Shown here piece by piece: positions 6,418 to 7,425 of a stretch of 7,425 bases of DNA. The translations under genes were made by a program, and so were the position numbers. This stretch comes from CAYNSB01 sp964399625. Lineage in GTDB: Bacteria > Planctomycetota > Phycisphaerae > Phycisphaerales > UBA1924. Position 1 is the first letter of the stretch, and every line of letters starts with the position of its first letter. The stretch is from NCBI GenBank assembly GCA_964399625.1, contig CAYNSB010000083.1:1-7425 (forward strand). Direction: 5' to 3'. Under the pieces are notes generated by a model. It saw nothing but the letters and a program-made list of their open reading frames with translations, did not search any database and was not told the DNA's origin.

Positions 6418-6447
6418 CGAGCCGTCGCCAACTCCCCCGGAGGCTCG
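6418..6447 (+). terminator. Weak terminator-like inverted repeat after rluA
   Basis: CGAGCC (6418-6423) pairs with GGCTCG (6442-6447). Alternatively, an outer 5-bp stem with an inner CTCC/GGAG stem can form. A pyrimidine-rich TCTCTT follows at 6456-6461 rather than a true T-tract. It starts 8 bases after the rluA stop, so the position is right, but the structure is weak. Confidence 0.3.
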
Positions 6448-6580
6448 GCGCAGGGTCTCTTGCCGCCCAGAATAAGCCTGCGACAGCTTTCCGGAGAGGG
6501 ACGGAACTCGATGGAGCCACGAAGGGCGGCGACCTAGACTTGGGTCCTTTCGAATCTGCCGGTCCGTGGATTCTCCGCGT

Positions 6581-6621
6581 GTTGCGGGGGCGGACAATCA
6601 ACGGTTCGAACCGCCCCCAAC
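6581..6621 (+). promoter_or_regulatory. GC-rich hairpin in the rpsA leader, enclosing a 12-bp palindrome
   Basis: GGGGGCGG (6586-6593) pairs perfectly with CCGCCCCC (6611-6618). The stem extends by GTT (6581-6583) with AAC (6619-6621) across a 2-base bulge. The 17-base loop runs into the perfect palindrome CGGTTCGAACCG (6602-6613), whose right end is shared with the stem. A downstream G-run (6633-6637) can compete for the same C-run. No T-tract follows, so it is not a typical terminator. A leader RNA switch or a protein-binding site is possible (inference). Confidence 0.45.
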
Positions 6622-6679
6622 TCTGAAGAAAGGGGGGCCGGTCCCGGGCTTCTGGTCTGGGATCGAGACGCGGGCCGAT

Positions 6680-6707
6680 GCGCGACCCTTCCGGCGGGGT
6701 CGATCGC
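6680..6707 (+). promoter_or_regulatory. Second hairpin upstream of the rpsA ribosome binding site
   Basis: CGACCC (6683-6688) pairs with GGGTCG (6697-6702) around an 8-base loop, with GCG (6680-6682) and CGC (6705-6707) extending the stem across a 2-base bulge. It lies about 20 bases before the Shine-Dalgarno of rpsA and covers the bases just after the alternative ATG at 6678. Confidence 0.35.
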
Positions 6708-6725
6708 GGGCGCCACGCGGCATTC

Positions 6726-6730
6726 AAGGA
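6726..6730 (+). promoter_or_regulatory. Ribosome binding site of rpsA
   Basis: AAGGA lies ten bases before the ATG at 6741. It favours this start over the in-frame ATG at 6678, which has no comparable site. Confidence 0.6.
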
Positions 6731-6740
6731 CAATCGGTAC

Positions 6741-7425
6741 ATGATCGACGAAACGCTTCTGGCGGCGCTGGGGGGCACCGACATCGAGGCCGAGGCTCTG
6801 ATCTCTCAGACCTTCGGCACCAAGGCCGCGAAGGGCCAGGACACGACGTACATGGACTCGTTCCTTGGTCAACAGATCAAGGAGCAGCCGGTCGGCAAGC
6901 TCATCAAGGGCAAGATCGTCGGCATGGCCGGCGACGATGTCGTCGTCGAGGTCGGGCTCAAGTCCGAGGGCCTGATCCCCAAGGACGAGTTCGAGGGCAA
7001 CGTTCCCAAGATCGGCGAGATCGTCGATGTCCTGCTCGAGTCCATGGAGGGCGAGGGCGGGCTGATCGTCCTGAGCAAGCGCAAGGCCGAGCGCATGCTC
7101 AACTGGCAGCGCATCATGGACACGACGAAGGAGGGCGACGTCGTCGAGGGCACCGTGATGCGGAAGATCAAGGGCGGTCTGCTCGTCGATATCGGCGTGC
7201 CGGTCTTCCTGCCCGCGTCGCAGGTGGACGTGCGTCGTCCGGGCGAGATCGGCGACTACATCGGTCGCAAGGTCCGCGCGAGCATCCTCAAGATCGACCT
7301 GGAGCGGCGCAACATCGTCATCTCCCGGCGCAAGCTCATCGAGGAGGACCGCGACGCCGCCAAGACGCGCCTCATGGAGACGATCAAGGAGGGCGACATC
7401 GTCTCGGGCGAGGTGAAGAACATCG
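6741..7425 (+). CDS. rpsA: 30S ribosomal protein S1, N-terminal part (3' end outside window)
   Basis: This is ribosomal protein S1, which binds mRNA on the small subunit and helps unfold and place it for initiation. The frame is open from the ATG at 6741 to the window edge (228 codons plus one base). S1 repeat 1 covers about residues 52-114 (GKLIKGKIV...VEVGLKSEGLIP...VLSKRKAE). Repeat 2 covers about 132-197 (GDVVEGTVMRKIKGGLLVDIGVPVFLPASQVDV...IVISRR). Repeat 3 begins at 217 (KEGDIVSGEVKNI). Repeats 1 and 2 have the diverged form typical of the ribosome-binding half of bacterial S1. About 50 residues precede the first repeat. Most of the protein, usually several further repeats, is outside the window. 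The start is the ATG at 6741 with AAGGA ten bases upstream; an in-frame ATG at 6678 would add 21 residues. The long structured leader suggests regulation, perhaps by S1 itself as known in E. coli, though that is inference. Confidence 0.95.
   Translation, partial: MIDETLLAALGGTDIEAEALISQTFGTKAAKGQDTTYMDSFLGQQIKEQPVGKLIKGKIVGMAGDDVVVEVGLKSEGLIPKDEFEGNVPKIGEIVDVLLESMEGEGGLIVLSKRKAERMLNWQRIMDTTKEGDVVEGTVMRKIKGGLLVDIGVPVFLPASQVDVRRPGEIGDYIGRKVRASILKIDLERRNIVISRRKLIEEDRDAAKTRLMETIKEGDIVSGEVKNI

Larger units (their letters stand above)
6411..6740 (+). other. 330-base gene-free region between rluA and rpsA; putative structured rpsA leader
   Basis: No convincing gene is seen here on either strand; reading frames in it are shadows or run against conserved genes. 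It holds a weak terminator-like repeat just after rluA, a possible eight-codon leader ORF (6511-6537, weak), a long GC-rich hairpin at 6581-6621 with a competing downstream pairing, a second hairpin at 6680-6707 and the rpsA ribosome binding site. I could not find a clear -35/-10 pair. TAGACT at 6535-6540 and GAATAA at 6470-6475 are weak -10 candidates only. Confidence 0.6.

Noticed and set aside
6594..6625. tRNA T-arm look-alike around GGTTCGAACC
   Set aside because: The loop TTCGAAC is present, but the five-base T stem does not pair (G6603 faces G6613), and no D arm, anticodon arm or acceptor stem can be found.
6534..6872. Minus-strand frames over the rluA-rpsA gap and the rpsA start
   Set aside because: They lie opposite conserved S1 sequence, have no Shine-Dalgarno or motifs, and look like shadows.

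Overview
The window is GC-rich (clearly above 60% in most genes) and densely coded. It looks like a chromosomal segment of a member of the Planctomycetota, possibly Phycisphaerae-like. That is an inference from three things: the CPxC...YDxxGL...CPECG double zinc-ribbon membrane protein, a secreted PD40 (TolB-like) propeller protein, and the overall base composition. No mobile element, CRISPR array, tRNA, rRNA or prophage is visible, so this reads as ordinary core plus poorly characterised chromosome rather than an island.

Layout. (1) Bases 3-1028 (+) hold the C-terminal three quarters of a phosphomannomutase/phosphoglucomutase that starts outside the window. (2) Bases 5618-1022 (-) hold five tightly packed genes in one direction, probably one transcription unit. 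In transcription order they are a secreted six-motif PD40 propeller protein, an AXE1-family alpha/beta hydrolase (acetyl-ester hydrolase type), a 149-residue protein built of two copies of one small motif (ATGA overlap with the hydrolase), a conserved uncharacterised protein with KIRTGG / KATAGLHHP / GSCSFDEP motifs, and a two-TM protein with a zinc ribbon at each end. The last gene overlaps the mutase tail-to-tail by 7 bases. (3) Bases 5619-5705 are a short divergent promoter region. (4) Bases 5706-6410 (+) encode an RluA-type pseudouridine synthase. (5) Bases 6411-6740 are a 330-base gene-free stretch with several GC-rich inverted repeats, including mutually exclusive pairings. (6) From 6741 (+) to the window end is the start of ribosomal protein S1 (rpsA), which runs off the edge.

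How they may work together. RluA (rRNA/tRNA modification) and S1 (translation initiation) both belong to the translation machinery and lie in the same direction, but the long structured gap suggests that rpsA has its own regulated leader. The minus-strand cluster pairs a secreted propeller protein with a probably cytoplasmic esterase and three uncharacterised proteins. No pathway can be assigned from sequence alone. The best candidates for something undescribed are the middle of this cluster (the duplicated-motif protein and the KATAGLHHP protein) and the rpsA leader. I do not see evidence for a defence system or other dramatic new system.
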